57,860 nt of DNA from assembly GCA_934771475.1 (NCBI GenBank), contig CAKVMD010000008.1, positions 1 to 57,860 on the forward strand, in the 5' to 3' direction. A program made the position numbers and the translations under genes. Each line of letters starts with the position of its first letter. Position 1 is the stretch's first letter. Of this stretch, positions 1 to 8,045 are shown one piece after another. This stretch comes from an uncultured Clostridia bacterium. Its GTDB lineage: Bacteria > Bacillota > Clostridia > Christensenellales > UBA1242. Under the pieces are notes generated by a model that saw nothing but the letters and a program-made list of their open reading frames with translations, searched no databases and was not told the DNA's origin.

Positions 1-2
1 AC

Positions 3-1031
3 GAAGAACAAGCAAACATTGTTCGTGAGTATATGTTTAATCAATATTATAGTGGCAAGCGAATTAAAGATATTGTTTCTTTACTTGCCGAAAAAGGAAT
101 TAAAAACTCTTATGATAAACCTTGGACAATAAATATGGTTTCAAGAGTTTTAAGAGATCCATATTATAAAGGTTGTGTTTATGCCTATGGCGCTTGCTAC
201 ACAAATATTTTTCCTGCAATAGTTAGCGAAGAAGTATTTGATGAAGTTAATGCTCGTTTAAAGGTCGCAAAACGCACTTCTGCACACTTTAAGACCGATG
301 TCAATTATCTTTTAAGCGGTAAACTTATTTGTGGCAAATGCGGTGGTTTAATGACTGGAGATAGTGGTAAAGGCAAAATGGGCAAAATATACAACTACTA
401 CAAATGCTTTACAAAGAAAAAGAATAAAGACCTTTGCGATAAAAAGTCTATCTCACAAGAATATATTGAAAATATTGTTTTGCTTGCTACAAAAGAATTT
501 TTAAATCAAACTGATTTGAATGAACTTTCCATTTGTCTTGCAGATACATACAACAAAAGCATTGAAAAAGATAAAGTTTTGGAAAGTTTGAATAAACAAT
601 TGCAAGAAAACAACAAAAAACTTTCAAACTTTGTTCGTGCAATAGAAAATGGAATTTTTAACGACACAACAAACGAAAGAATGAAAGAACTTGAAATCGA
701 AAATAAAGATTTGCAAGAAAAAATAACAAGCCGAAAAATGCTTGTTATTAAGCCACTTGATAAAAATGTTATTTATTCATTCTTGTGCTCTTTTAAAGAT
801 GTTGACCTAACAGACCAACTTGCTTGCCAGCGACTTGTTGATATGTTTATAAACAAAGTTATCCTTTACGATAAATATTGTGAGATTTATTTCAACACTA
901 ATAGTGATAAGTCTAAACAACTTAAACTCAAAGAGCAACCAGACATTGATAGTGAAATATTGTTTGAAAGCAATAAAAAAGAGCAATCTAAACTAAAAAG
1001 TTCGGATTGCTCCCTAATGGCGGAGAGATAG
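3..1031 (+). CDS. Large serine recombinase, C-terminal part (5' end cut by window edge)
   Basis: The frame is already open at the first full codon, so the N-terminal catalytic resolvase domain lies outside the window. What remains is a recombinase domain (RIKDIVSLLAEKGI, then the PWTINMVSRVLRDPYYKG segment that contacts DNA), a zinc ribbon (CGKCGGLM followed by two more Cys), a coiled coil with the AIENGIF segment, and a tail. Large serine recombinases integrate and excise mobile elements at short att sites. The gene reads toward tRNA-Ser. Its last 17 codons (from base 981) run through the tRNA terminator in antisense and its stop TAG lies inside the tRNA 3' end, so the C-terminal tail is probably supplied by the chromosome. 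It is related to the recombinase at 54503-56008. Confidence 0.88.
   Translation, partial: EEQANIVREYMFNQYYSGKRIKDIVSLLAEKGIKNSYDKPWTINMVSRVLRDPYYKGCVYAYGACYTNIFPAIVSEEVFDEVNARLKVAKRTSAHFKTDVNYLLSGKLICGKCGGLMTGDSGKGKMGKIYNYYKCFTKKKNKDLCDKKSISQEYIENIVLLATKEFLNQTDLNELSICLADTYNKSIEKDKVLESLNKQLQENNKKLSNFVRAIENGIFNDTTNERMKELEIENKDLQEKITSRKMLVIKPLDKNVIYSFLCSFKDVDLTDQLACQRLVDMFINKVILYDKYCEIYFNTNSDKSKQLKLKEQPDIDSEILFESNKKEQSKLKSSDCSLMAER
975..1012 (-). terminator. Rho-independent terminator of tRNA-Ser
   Basis: On the minus strand GAGCAATC pairs with GATTGCTC and is followed by six T. It lies five bases past the tRNA CCA end and overlaps the 3' coding end of the recombinase on the other strand. Confidence 0.85.
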
Positions 1032-1106
1032 GGATTCGAACCCCAGGAGGCTGTTAACCTCAACGGTTTTCAAGACCGCCGCTTTCGACCGCTCAGCCAT
1101 CTCTCC
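1018..1106 (-). tRNA. tRNA-Ser (TGA)
   Basis: The minus strand folds as a class II tRNA: acceptor GGAGAGA/TCTCTCC with G73 and encoded CCA, anticodon loop CTTGAAA (anticodon TGA), a long variable arm typical of serine tRNAs, and T loop GTTCGAATC. The 3' end is shared with the last codons of the recombinase gene, which marks the likely integration site of the left element. Confidence 0.96.
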
Positions 1107-1137
1107 ATACTTTTGTCTTTTTGCTAAGACATTGTCA

Positions 1138-1165
1138 ATTATACATATTTTTCTTCATTTTGCAA
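1138..1165 (-). promoter_or_regulatory. Promoter of tRNA-Ser
   Basis: On the minus strand TTGCAA (1165-1160), a 16-base spacer and TATAAT (1143-1138) sit about 32 bases upstream of the tRNA 5' end. The fit to sigma-A sites is good. Confidence 0.65.
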
Positions 1166-1894
1166 GTGATTTTATAAAATTTTTATTTTTTTATTCAAAT
1201 TTGTATTTATTTTTTATAAAATTGAGTGAATTCTTAAAATTTACATTGTGAGGTTGTTTGGAGTTTTGTAAAATTGTCTTTTTGACTTAAATAATTTTCA
1301 ATGTGGTGTGCACGCAAAAAACGATAAAAGTTGAGCATAATTTTAAAAACAGGCTCGCTATTGCTTAAATTTTATGTTATAATACTATTGAAAGTTTTGA
1401 CTGAAAGCGGTTAAGTCATTTTCAAGCAAAACTGTTGTCAATTCAACCTGTGTTGCACGAGGAATTGGGAATTGCGTTAGCAATTTGATTTACGAACAAA
1501 GAGAGTAAAGTAACATCACTTTGTTTAAATAAACTGAAGTTGTCGGAAAACAGCTCGAAGGGATATTTGCCAGCAACTGATAATAATTCAATTTGAAAGT
1601 GTAAGGGGCTTTGTAGGTGCGTAGCACAAATTTCAAACTTGTTTAAAATTTTCTTCCTATAATTCATATCCTAGGATGTTGTCGCAAGTGGCGCGATTGT
1701 GGTGCTACGGGAGCAAATGATAGCTGTTTAATAATTGTATTATGGGCGGATGATTTGGCTTCATGGTGGAACGCGGAAATAACATTGCAAAAAAATGAGA
1801 CGCTAGACAAGAAAATAGAACATTATAAAATAAATAATATTGAGATTTAGCAAATTATTGTTAGAGATTGAAGAAGACAGAAAAGGAGGGGACG
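1166..1894. other. Intergenic stretch, no supported gene
   Basis: About 730 bases with no ORF that has a convincing ribosome binding site. A TATAAT at 1378-1383 has no good -35. A 74-codon minus-strand frame at 1443-1667 and a short plus-strand frame near 1700-1850 look gene-like in composition but start and stop without signals; they could be decayed genes brought by mobile DNA. The last bases hold the strong ribosome binding site of the M60 gene. Confidence 0.5.
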
Positions 1895-4800
1895 ATGAGC
1901 AAAAGGGCTTTTATAATCATATCAACATTTTTAACTCTTTGTTTAGGTGGGCTATTTAGTGCAAACATTGTTGCGCCTATAAGCAAAGCGGAAGAGCATG
2001 TGTCTTTTTACAGCGAACACAATTCTCCTATCTTTTATGGTGCGACAAAAATAACTATTGATAAGAATGTGATTGATGAATTCGACCCTCTTGACGCTCG
2101 TTTTAGAATCTTTGCAAAAGATTTTGAAGATGGAGATTTAACTCCAAGCATTGAGTGCGTGTTTAACAATGTTATTCCAAATGTTGAAGGCGAGTATGCT
2201 GTCAAATATCAAGTTGTAGACTCTCACAACAACAAAACCGAAATCTCGGTGCCAGTGATAGTAACCTCTGACGAAAATGGAGTCTGCAAGATTGAAAGAA
2301 CTCTTTACACAATGCCTTCTTTATGGAATATGAGTCTTGTCGGAACTGAAAGATGCAACAATGGCGACAGCCAAATTATGGGGATATTTTTGCCAAAGGG
2401 AAGCAGTGCAAAAGTTAGGCTTATTGAAGGTGATAAAGATTTAAAAATAACATTTTTCACAAACACGCGTAGTCAAAATAGTTTTGCGTCTGTTAAGGCG
2501 GGCAAAGATGATTACACGACTTTGCAAAACATAAAAAATAATGTCAGTTATGATGGGGTGCCACTTATAACTACGCCACGATTAAATGAAAACAACGTTA
2601 TCGATAGAACATACAAAATAGAAGTTGTTTTTGAGTGTCAGGTCAAAGAACTTGATTATTACCATTATAAAGATAGTGAAGAGGCTTTCCAAACCAAGTG
2701 GTCAGCAAGTGGAAATTCTTTTGGAGTTGTGGACGGGGAAGCGATGATGGTTGTCGTACCTTTTTTCGACAAAGACAAAATATCAAATTACAACGATAAT
2801 AATACTTTTAACTGTCCTATTGGAAGCCTTGACGACTTTTTTGAATATATCCTTGAAGTTGTAGAGCGCATGGATAAAATGATTGGTTTAGAATTTGATG
2901 CGAAAAACGCGCTAGACCAAAATTTTAGGACAAAGTGTTTGATAGTTGCGGACGCAGGATATGGCAGTGGGGCTTATTACTTGGGAACATTCATAGGAAT
3001 AAGTAGTGCTTCGGTGGCGGCTGCTTTTCAATACGGATGGGGCACATTGCATGAGATAGCGCATGGTTACCAAGGCACGCTGGGACAAGGCGCGAATAGC
3101 AAAGGAAGTTTGTATTTAAATGAGACAGGAAACAACATACTTGCTCACTACATTCAAATGGATAGAACGCTCTATAAAAAGACAGACAGTTACATTGGGG
3201 CGCTTTCAGACGCCGAGCAAAAAATGAATGAAAGCCGAAAATCAAAAGTAAATGCTGGCAAAACGATTTTCAACAATGAAAACAAAACATACACAAACAC
3301 GCATGAAAAACTCTATTGCATTGTAAATCTTTTTGACAATTTTGAAGGGACGGTAACTTATGGCAAACTTTTTAAATATTTCAGAAAAATTGCTTATGAA
3401 AAAGGGGTAAACGCTTATTCTATTGCTGATGTTTATGCAAAGTTTTTTGCAGACGAGTATGGCGCAAATGTTATTCCATATTTGAAGTCTTGGACAATGG
3501 ATATTTCAAGCGAAACGTGTAGGGAAATCATGGAGAGGGCTCTTCCTGCATACGCGATTACTGCCGATTTTGTGGGGCGCGACAATCTTGAAAGGATAAA
3601 ACAAAACAATAATATAACCCTCAATTATGGTCTCATAGATGAGCGTGTAGTTAGGCAAGAAAACATATTTGGCAATTTGGAGTTAAAGATTGAAATAGAC
3701 AATTTTAACAAGTTGAAAGGTGAAAGTCTTGGGCTATTCTATAAAAACTGCCTAGTAAAAATGGTTGTAATAAAAGAAAAAGAAATTTGTCTTGGCTCTT
3801 TGCCCGCGGGCACTTACGAAGTGAGAATGCCAACGATTTACGGATATGATAATTCATTTTGTATGGCAACAATAGGTGGCGGTGAAAACAAGGTAACGCA
3901 TAAATATTCTCAAATTGTTTTTCAAAATTTTTCTACAATTTCTCATCAAACAAGCGTAAGAATTTACGGCATAAACAACACCTTGGGATACACCTTAGAT
4001 TTTAGCGATAACTATTCAAAAGCAAAGATAACCCTTGGCGCTGCCGATATGGGAAATCGTACAAATTACTGGAAAAACAAATCGGACGAAGTTTTTATCA
4101 GTGTGGTAATAAAAAATAACCGAGGCAAAGTTGTGTCAAAAGTGCAAATAAAAGGTGGGGAATATTTTATAAATCAACCACTTGAAAACGCAAACCTTGA
4201 TATTAAAACTGGCTATAAAATCGTTGTTTCAACCTTCCGTCCGGGGCTTGTGAAAGTCTATTCGCTGTTGACACAAAACCAAATCAAGGCGTACACAATA
4301 GTTACCTCTACTGGCGAAATGAAAACGGAGCAAAACATTGAGTTTGAAGTTACCGCCCAAGGTCTCAAACTATGTGAAAGTGGTTTTGACGAGAGAAAGG
4401 TTCTTTATGAAGAGGGGAAAGGACAAATTTTAAAAATTATTGATGACTACAAGTTAAGCGCGACTGATGATGAACTTAGTAAAGATTATGTCAGTGTAGT
4501 GGAAAAGGCTGGGGTTATAAACGCCTTTTATTTCCTTGATGAAGAAGATAAACTTGAATACGCATCTTTTGTCGAGAAAATAAAGGCGGGCGGGAAACCG
4601 AAAATAACAGCCAAACAAGATAAATATGTGCTAAAAAAGGGCGCAGAGCTGAATATCAATGACATTTTCTCGATTGTTGACAATGAGGACGGAGAAATAA
4701 GTCTTGATGACGAACGGGTGAAAATTGAAACAAATCTTGATTTGCAAAAGGATGGAAAATATTACATCTATGTAAGCGTGTGTGATAAGGATGGCAATAT

Positions 4801-4951
4801 TTCAACAAAAAGCGTCGAGGTGGTTGTGATAAATTGGCTTAAAGTTGGCACAATAATCGCGGTTACTGTGGCGTGCATTATAGCTTTGGGGATTGTGGTA
4901 AATTTACTCACTAAAAAGCGTCATAAGAAAAAATACGAAAAAAGATTTTAA
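1895..4951 (+). CDS. Membrane-anchored M60-like (enhancin/mucinase) metallopeptidase
   Basis: A surface zinc peptidase of 1018 residues. A signal peptide (residues 1-32, ending SKAEE) is followed by a DUF5011/HYR-like Ig domain (about 44-125), then a catalytic region with HEIAH (zinc ligands H386 and H390, base E387) and a third acidic ligand in LNETGNN (E410). This is the HEXXH-x(8-28)-E signature of peptidase M60, a family known to cut O-glycosylated mucins. A second DUF5011-like domain (about 920-980) precedes a membrane helix (about 983-1005) and a Lys/Arg tail, so the enzyme stays on the cell. The ATG at 1895 is chosen because AAAGGAGGGG lies just upstream; an in-frame TTG at 1868 has no site. 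Target substrate is inferred from the family. Confidence 0.85.
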   Translation: MSKRAFIIISTFLTLCLGGLFSANIVAPISKAEEHVSFYSEHNSPIFYGATKITIDKNVIDEFDPLDARFRIFAKDFEDGDLTPSIECVFNNVIPNVEGEYAVKYQVVDSHNNKTEISVPVIVTSDENGVCKIERTLYTMPSLWNMSLVGTERCNNGDSQIMGIFLPKGSSAKVRLIEGDKDLKITFFTNTRSQNSFASVKAGKDDYTTLQNIKNNVSYDGVPLITTPRLNENNVIDRTYKIEVVFECQVKELDYYHYKDSEEAFQTKWSASGNSFGVVDGEAMMVVVPFFDKDKISNYNDNNTFNCPIGSLDDFFEYILEVVERMDKMIGLEFDAKNALDQNFRTKCLIVADAGYGSGAYYLGTFIGISSASVAAAFQYGWGTLHEIAHGYQGTLGQGANSKGSLYLNETGNNILAHYIQMDRTLYKKTDSYIGALSDAEQKMNESRKSKVNAGKTIFNNENKTYTNTHEKLYCIVNLFDNFEGTVTYGKLFKYFRKIAYEKGVNAYSIADVYAKFFADEYGANVIPYLKSWTMDISSETCREIMERALPAYAITADFVGRDNLERIKQNNNITLNYGLIDERVVRQENIFGNLELKIEIDNFNKLKGESLGLFYKNCLVKMVVIKEKEICLGSLPAGTYEVRMPTIYGYDNSFCMATIGGGENKVTHKYSQIVFQNFSTISHQTSVRIYGINNTLGYTLDFSDNYSKAKITLGAADMGNRTNYWKNKSDEVFISVVIKNNRGKVVSKVQIKGGEYFINQPLENANLDIKTGYKIVVSTFRPGLVKVYSLLTQNQIKAYTIVTSTGEMKTEQNIEFEVTAQGLKLCESGFDERKVLYEEGKGQILKIIDDYKLSATDDELSKDYVSVVEKAGVINAFYFLDEEDKLEYASFVEKIKAGGKPKITAKQDKYVLKKGAELNINDIFSIVDNEDGEISLDDERVKIETNLDLQKDGKYYIYVSVCDKDGNISTKSVEVVVINWLKVGTIIAVTVACIIALGIVVNLLTKKRHKKKYEKRF

Positions 4952-5007
4952 AAAACATTAAAAAAGAAACCAAAAAGTGAAATGGCTCTCTTATTGAGGG
5001 CTTAAAG

Positions 5008-5038
5008 AACCCGATTATTTCTTATAAATAATGGGGTT
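5008..5038. terminator. Hairpin between convergent genes
   Basis: AACCCGATTATT pairs with AATAATGGGGTT (one mismatch) around a seven-base loop. It lies between the convergent M60 and DUF11 genes and may end transcription from either side, though neither flank has an immediate long T-run. Confidence 0.4.
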
Positions 5039-5140
5039 ACTTCACCGCTTGATTTCTTTTTTTTGTATATGCGCACGCGCAAAAATATCTCGCAAGGAGG
5101 TTAAAATTCTGTTGAAAAATACTGACAGTAAATTCAAACA

Positions 5141-5905
5141 TTACAGAACTTTAACAGTAAATTCAACCGTTATCTTTCCTTGGGCGGGCAGGTCGTCAAG
5201 AGCGAAGCCAGTTTCAGGGTCGACAACGGTTTTTTCGGTGCCATTAACCTTTACGCTGTTTTCTACAAATTGAGTTCCGCTTGGAATCTTATCTTCAAAA
5301 TAAAGGTCAGTATTGTCAATAGTGCCATTATTGGTAATTTCGATAGTGTAAACAATTTCGTCCCCACTTTTAACAGCAGTGGTGCTGGCAGTTTTCAGAA
5401 GGTAAACCTCGTTATTAAGCATAGCAATGCTTGCAGTGTTTGAGGTTAAATCGAATTGTTTGTTGTCGAGCGAGACATTAATGGTTGTGGAAACTGTGAT
5501 GTCGTCAACTTCGGGATATTCATCGACAAGTATTTTGTAACTTATTTCACATTCTCCGCCAAGCGCTCCAATGGTTACTTGAAGGTCAAAGCCTGCAATG
5601 GGGTCAAGTTCCTCATGCGCCATAGAGCCAACCATGACAGAACCCGCAACAAAGCTTGCTCCCGCAGACAAAGTGTCTTTAAAGTGAAAATTTTCAAGAT
5701 TGACATCCGCATTGTTTGTGATTACGGTTGTAACTAGAATTTCGTCTTTTGGAATAGCCCAGTTTTTTTGTACTTGTTTTTCTACGATAATATCTGTGTC
5801 CACTTTGTTAGTCCTTTGCGTGTTGCTTATGCTTGTTACGCTTACTTTTTCACCCGCTTTGTTTTGTATATATGAATTTAGTTGTGCCGAGTTTAGTATA
5901 GCCAT
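5141..5905 (-). CDS. DUF11-repeat protein without signal peptide
   Basis: A 254-residue protein made of two DUF11 (Ig-like, 'conserved repeat') domains, about residues 38-140 and 160-254. Both show the family pattern of a thiolless beta fold: a lysine start (VEKQVQKNWA, LLKTASTTAV), GDEIVYTIEITNNG, then a DKIPSGTQFVENSV block. DUF11 domains normally occur in secreted surface proteins, yet this one begins MAILNSAQLN with no signal peptide, membrane helix or anchor. AGGAGA lies seven bases before ATG 5905. One explanation is a spore-surface protein made in the mother cell, where no export is needed; this is inference. It is convergent with the M60 gene. Confidence 0.8.
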   Translation of the reverse strand: MAILNSAQLNSYIQNKAGEKVSVTSISNTQRTNKVDTDIIVEKQVQKNWAIPKDEILVTTVITNNADVNLENFHFKDTLSAGASFVAGSVMVGSMAHEELDPIAGFDLQVTIGALGGECEISYKILVDEYPEVDDITVSTTINVSLDNKQFDLTSNTASIAMLNNEVYLLKTASTTAVKSGDEIVYTIEITNNGTIDNTDLYFEDKIPSGTQFVENSVKVNGTEKTVVDPETGFALDDLPAQGKITVEFTVKVL

Positions 5906-5980
5906 GCTTTTCTCCTAATTCAGTGTATTCATTTGCCCTCTGAAAGGTTAAAAAGGGTTTATCAATAAAAGCAATATCCT

Positions 5981-6009
5981 TTGACAAAAAATTGTAGGCG
6001 TGATATAAT
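5981..6009 (+). promoter_or_regulatory. Consensus sigma-A promoter
   Basis: TTGACA (5981-5986), exactly 17 bases, TATAAT (6004-6009). It sits just before the zinc-ribbon membrane protein, leaving a leader of roughly ten bases. Confidence 0.85.
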
Positions 6010-6026
6010 GATAAAAAGGAGAAAAA

Positions 6027-6473
6027 ATGGAAGAATTAAATACTCAAAATAATCAAACAGCCGAACCTGGGTTTTTTAAGGTTTTAAGAGTGCTAGGCTT
6101 TTGCTGTATTCCTATTGCCATTGCTGGCGCAATCTTGGCAATAGTCGGTTTTACACGATTTGGCCCTATATTTATGTTGGGTGGATTTTTATTAGGGTTT
6201 GGAATTTTCTTTACAATCACTTTTTTAATTATTGGCTTTATTCCAAAAATTCAAAAAGCTGGTGTGAAGTACACTAAACATTTCCAACAAGATAACCGTG
6301 CCGACCTTACTGAAATTTCAAACACACAAGCAGATATTAGAAGCGAAGCAATAAAAAAGACCGCTCGCGCTGTAAAGCAAGGTTTAACAGATGTTAAATA
6401 TTGTCAAGAGTGTGGCGCTGAAATAGACAAAGAAGCAAACTTTTGCAGTAAATGTGGTGCAAAACAAGATTAA
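6027..6473 (+). CDS. Two-helix membrane protein with C-terminal zinc ribbon
   Basis: A 148-residue protein with two hydrophobic helices (about residues 20-43 and 46-73), a polar linker, and a C-terminal zinc ribbon CQECGAEIDKEANFCSKCGA (two CxxCG pairs). The 'zinc-ribbon' class of small membrane proteins is common in Clostridia and has no settled function. AAAAGGAG stands eight bases before ATG, and the gene is monocistronic between a consensus promoter and a strong terminator. The ribbon should lie in the cytoplasm if both ends do, which the positive residues around the helices suggest. Confidence 0.85.
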   Translation: MEELNTQNNQTAEPGFFKVLRVLGFCCIPIAIAGAILAIVGFTRFGPIFMLGGFLLGFGIFFTITFLIIGFIPKIQKAGVKYTKHFQQDNRADLTEISNTQADIRSEAIKKTARAVKQGLTDVKYCQECGAEIDKEANFCSKCGAKQD

Positions 6474-6480
6474 AAAATAA

Positions 6481-6533
6481 CCCGCCTTATTGGGGTGAGC
6501 ATATATTGTTCACTTAATAAGCGGGCTTTTTTG
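6481..6533 (+). terminator. Rho-independent terminator
   Basis: CCCGC-CTTATT pairs with AATAAG-CGGG around an inner GTGA/TCAC stem, followed by six T. It closes the zinc-ribbon gene. Confidence 0.85.
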
Positions 6534-6680
6534 TGCTAAAATTTTGTACTAAGATTTTTAATATTGAATATTTTTTAAATTAAAATTATAAAAAGCAACA
6601 AAAATCAAACTCTATTTTGTTTAGATTTTAACAGCGCAGATAGATTTGAGAATGCATTAAAAATGATGAAATTTACTTTG

Positions 6681-7154
6681 CTATACCTTTTTTATTACTC
6701 CGCAGGCAATTCGCTTTCCAGAGTTGCCAGATGGCTGAGTTGTAAAGTCGTCAGGGGCTTCGTGAATGATGACTGCGCGCCCTATAATTTCACTGATAGT
6801 AAATCGATTTGTCGCGCTCACCAAAAACGCATTCCCATCACATGAAAACACGACGGGCAAGTCGCCCTTGTGTTTTGGGTGTTCGCCCTCACCATAATGC
6901 TCGCCAGCGGAAGAAAAATCACCACTGCAATCACCATTTTGGTGCAAATGAAATCCGAAAAAGTTTGTTGGTGTTTTAGGCAAAGAGTGTAACAGGCAGG
7001 TTACAACGCAAACATCGTCAAAGCCATAAAATTGCACCGTCCCATTGATATCAGGATAATTTTCTCCGCCTTTAATAGTTGCAACTGCATTTGGACGAGC
7101 GTTAGAAAGTTTTGATAGCATACTTTGGGTTTCACTTTGATTTTTAAAAAACAT
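6681..7154 (-). CDS. sodC: Cu/Zn superoxide dismutase family protein
   Basis: A 157-residue SodC-type protein that would turn superoxide into oxygen and peroxide. All metal ligands can be placed by the family pattern: FHLHQNGDC gives H69 and H71, GEHYGEGEHPKHKGDL gives bridging H86 plus H92, H95 and D98, and VIIHEAPDD gives H131. R148 near the active site and the Cys pair C76/C151 (GKRIACGVI) are also present. The Zn loop is shorter than in proteobacterial SodC. There is no signal peptide, so unlike most bacterial SodC it should be cytoplasmic. GAGAGGAA precedes ATG 7154. In an anaerobe this would serve survival of brief oxygen exposure. Confidence 0.88.
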   Translation of the reverse strand: MFFKNQSETQSMLSKLSNARPNAVATIKGGENYPDINGTVQFYGFDDVCVVTCLLHSLPKTPTNFFGFHLHQNGDCSGDFSSAGEHYGEGEHPKHKGDLPVVFSCDGNAFLVSATNRFTISEIIGRAVIIHEAPDDFTTQPSGNSGKRIACGVIKKV

Positions 7155-7220
7155 ATTTCCTCTCTTTGATTTTTATATTCCTTACATTCAAATATGGTGA
7201 AAAATTCTGATATAAAAAAT

Positions 7221-7250
7221 TGCAAGAGGAGGCGCTTTTGTGATATAATC
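7221..7250 (+). promoter_or_regulatory. Promoter of CrtO-like gene
   Basis: TTGCAA (7221-7226), 18 bases, TATAAT (7245-7250), just upstream of the AAGGAG ribosome site of the next gene. Confidence 0.65.
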
Positions 7251-7266
7251 CTTGCAAGGAGAAAAA

Positions 7267-7833
7267 ATGAGTAAATCGTTAAAGGTGGGAATCGTTGTAG
7301 CGTGCGTTGTGAACGCTTTATTTTTGGCGAGCCTTTTTGTGTGCGTAGGGCTAGGGTACGATGAACCACAATTTTCAATTTTTATAACCCTATTAATGTT
7401 TGCTTTTCACATTGATATTAGAATTTTAATCGGTGGCTTTTTTACTTTGGTTTGTAAAAAGGCAATAAATGTTAACAAAAAATGTTTCAAAGTGGGAGAA
7501 AGAGAATATCGCTTCCTCACGAGACTGGGCGTCAAAAAGTGGAAAGATAAGTTTGTTGCGTGGGATAGAAGGCAGTTTGTAATTGGTGATAGGGAAAATT
7601 TGCAATCTGGTGTGGCAAGCGTTTTAAGAAACAACATTAGCGCTGAAATAATACATCATATTTGCTTTTTTGCTGGGTTTTTGTCAATCTGGCTAGGGTG
7701 CGCAATTTCGATAAGCACATGGTGGATATATCTATTGACAGCAATCCTTGCAAGTTTTCTTTGCGACTTGCCACCAATACTGATTCAGCGATACAATAGA
7801 TACAGATTGCAAAGGATTTCATCTCGAAAATAA
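7267..7833 (+). CDS. Membrane protein resembling CrtO-type glycosyl-carotenoid acyltransferase
   Basis: A 188-residue integral membrane protein with two N-terminal helices (about residues 5-29 and 38-62) and two C-terminal helices (about 130-172). The central YRFLTRLGVKKWKDK segment and the closing LPPILIQRYNRYRLQR motif resemble the family of glycosyl-4,4'-diaponeurosporenoate acyltransferase (CrtO of staphyloxanthin synthesis), many members of which occur in bacteria with no carotenoid pathway. No other carotenoid gene is visible here, so the true acceptor is probably a different lipid or glycan. ATG 7267 is preferred to TTG 7252 because AAGGAG lies eight bases before it. Confidence 0.6.
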   Translation: MSKSLKVGIVVACVVNALFLASLFVCVGLGYDEPQFSIFITLLMFAFHIDIRILIGGFFTLVCKKAINVNKKCFKVGEREYRFLTRLGVKKWKDKFVAWDRRQFVIGDRENLQSGVASVLRNNISAEIIHHICFFAGFLSIWLGCAISISTWWIYLLTAILASFLCDLPPILIQRYNRYRLQRISSRK

Positions 7834-7838
7834 TGAGT

Positions 7839-7868
7839 TTGACAATTCAAGGGGTTGTATGATATCAT
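7839..7868 (+). promoter_or_regulatory. Promoter upstream of glycosyltransferase
   Basis: TTGACA (7839-7844), 18 bases, TATCAT (7863-7868). It would give a leader of about 170 bases that contains the direct repeat at 7938-7992. Confidence 0.6.
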
Positions 7869-7937
7869 GAATTATCGGAAGAAATTTTCAGCAAAATTGT
7901 GCTGGCACATTTTTAAAATTAAGTTATTTCAATAATT

Positions 7938-7992
7938 GTTTAAGCGATTTCAGGTTTGACAAAATAGTTTAAACGATTTCAGGTTTGGCAAA
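7938..7992 (+). repeat. Two tandem 26-base direct repeats
   Basis: GTTTAAGCGATTTCAGGTTT at 7938 recurs with one change at 7967, each followed by a similar GRCAAA end, at a 29-base period. They lie in the leader of the glycosyltransferase gene and could be regulator sites. Confidence 0.7.
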
Positions 7993-8045
7993 TTTGACCA
8001 ACTTATTTTAATACGAAATAAGACGATAAAAGCAGAGGGGGACTT

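Noticed and set aside
1443..1667. 74-codon minus-strand ORF
   Set aside because: The ATG has no usable ribosome site (AGGAT touches it) and there is no promoter or recognised motif. The ELLSVAGKYPFE stretch looks protein-like, so a decayed gene is possible, but support is too thin to call it.
1868..1894. Upstream TTG start for the M60 gene
   Set aside because: It would place nine charged residues before the signal peptide, and the strong ribosome site lies after it, directly before ATG 1895.
5180..5918. Plus-strand ORFs opposite the DUF11 gene
   Set aside because: The minus-strand frame has clear DUF11 repeats and a ribosome site; the plus-strand frames are its shadows.
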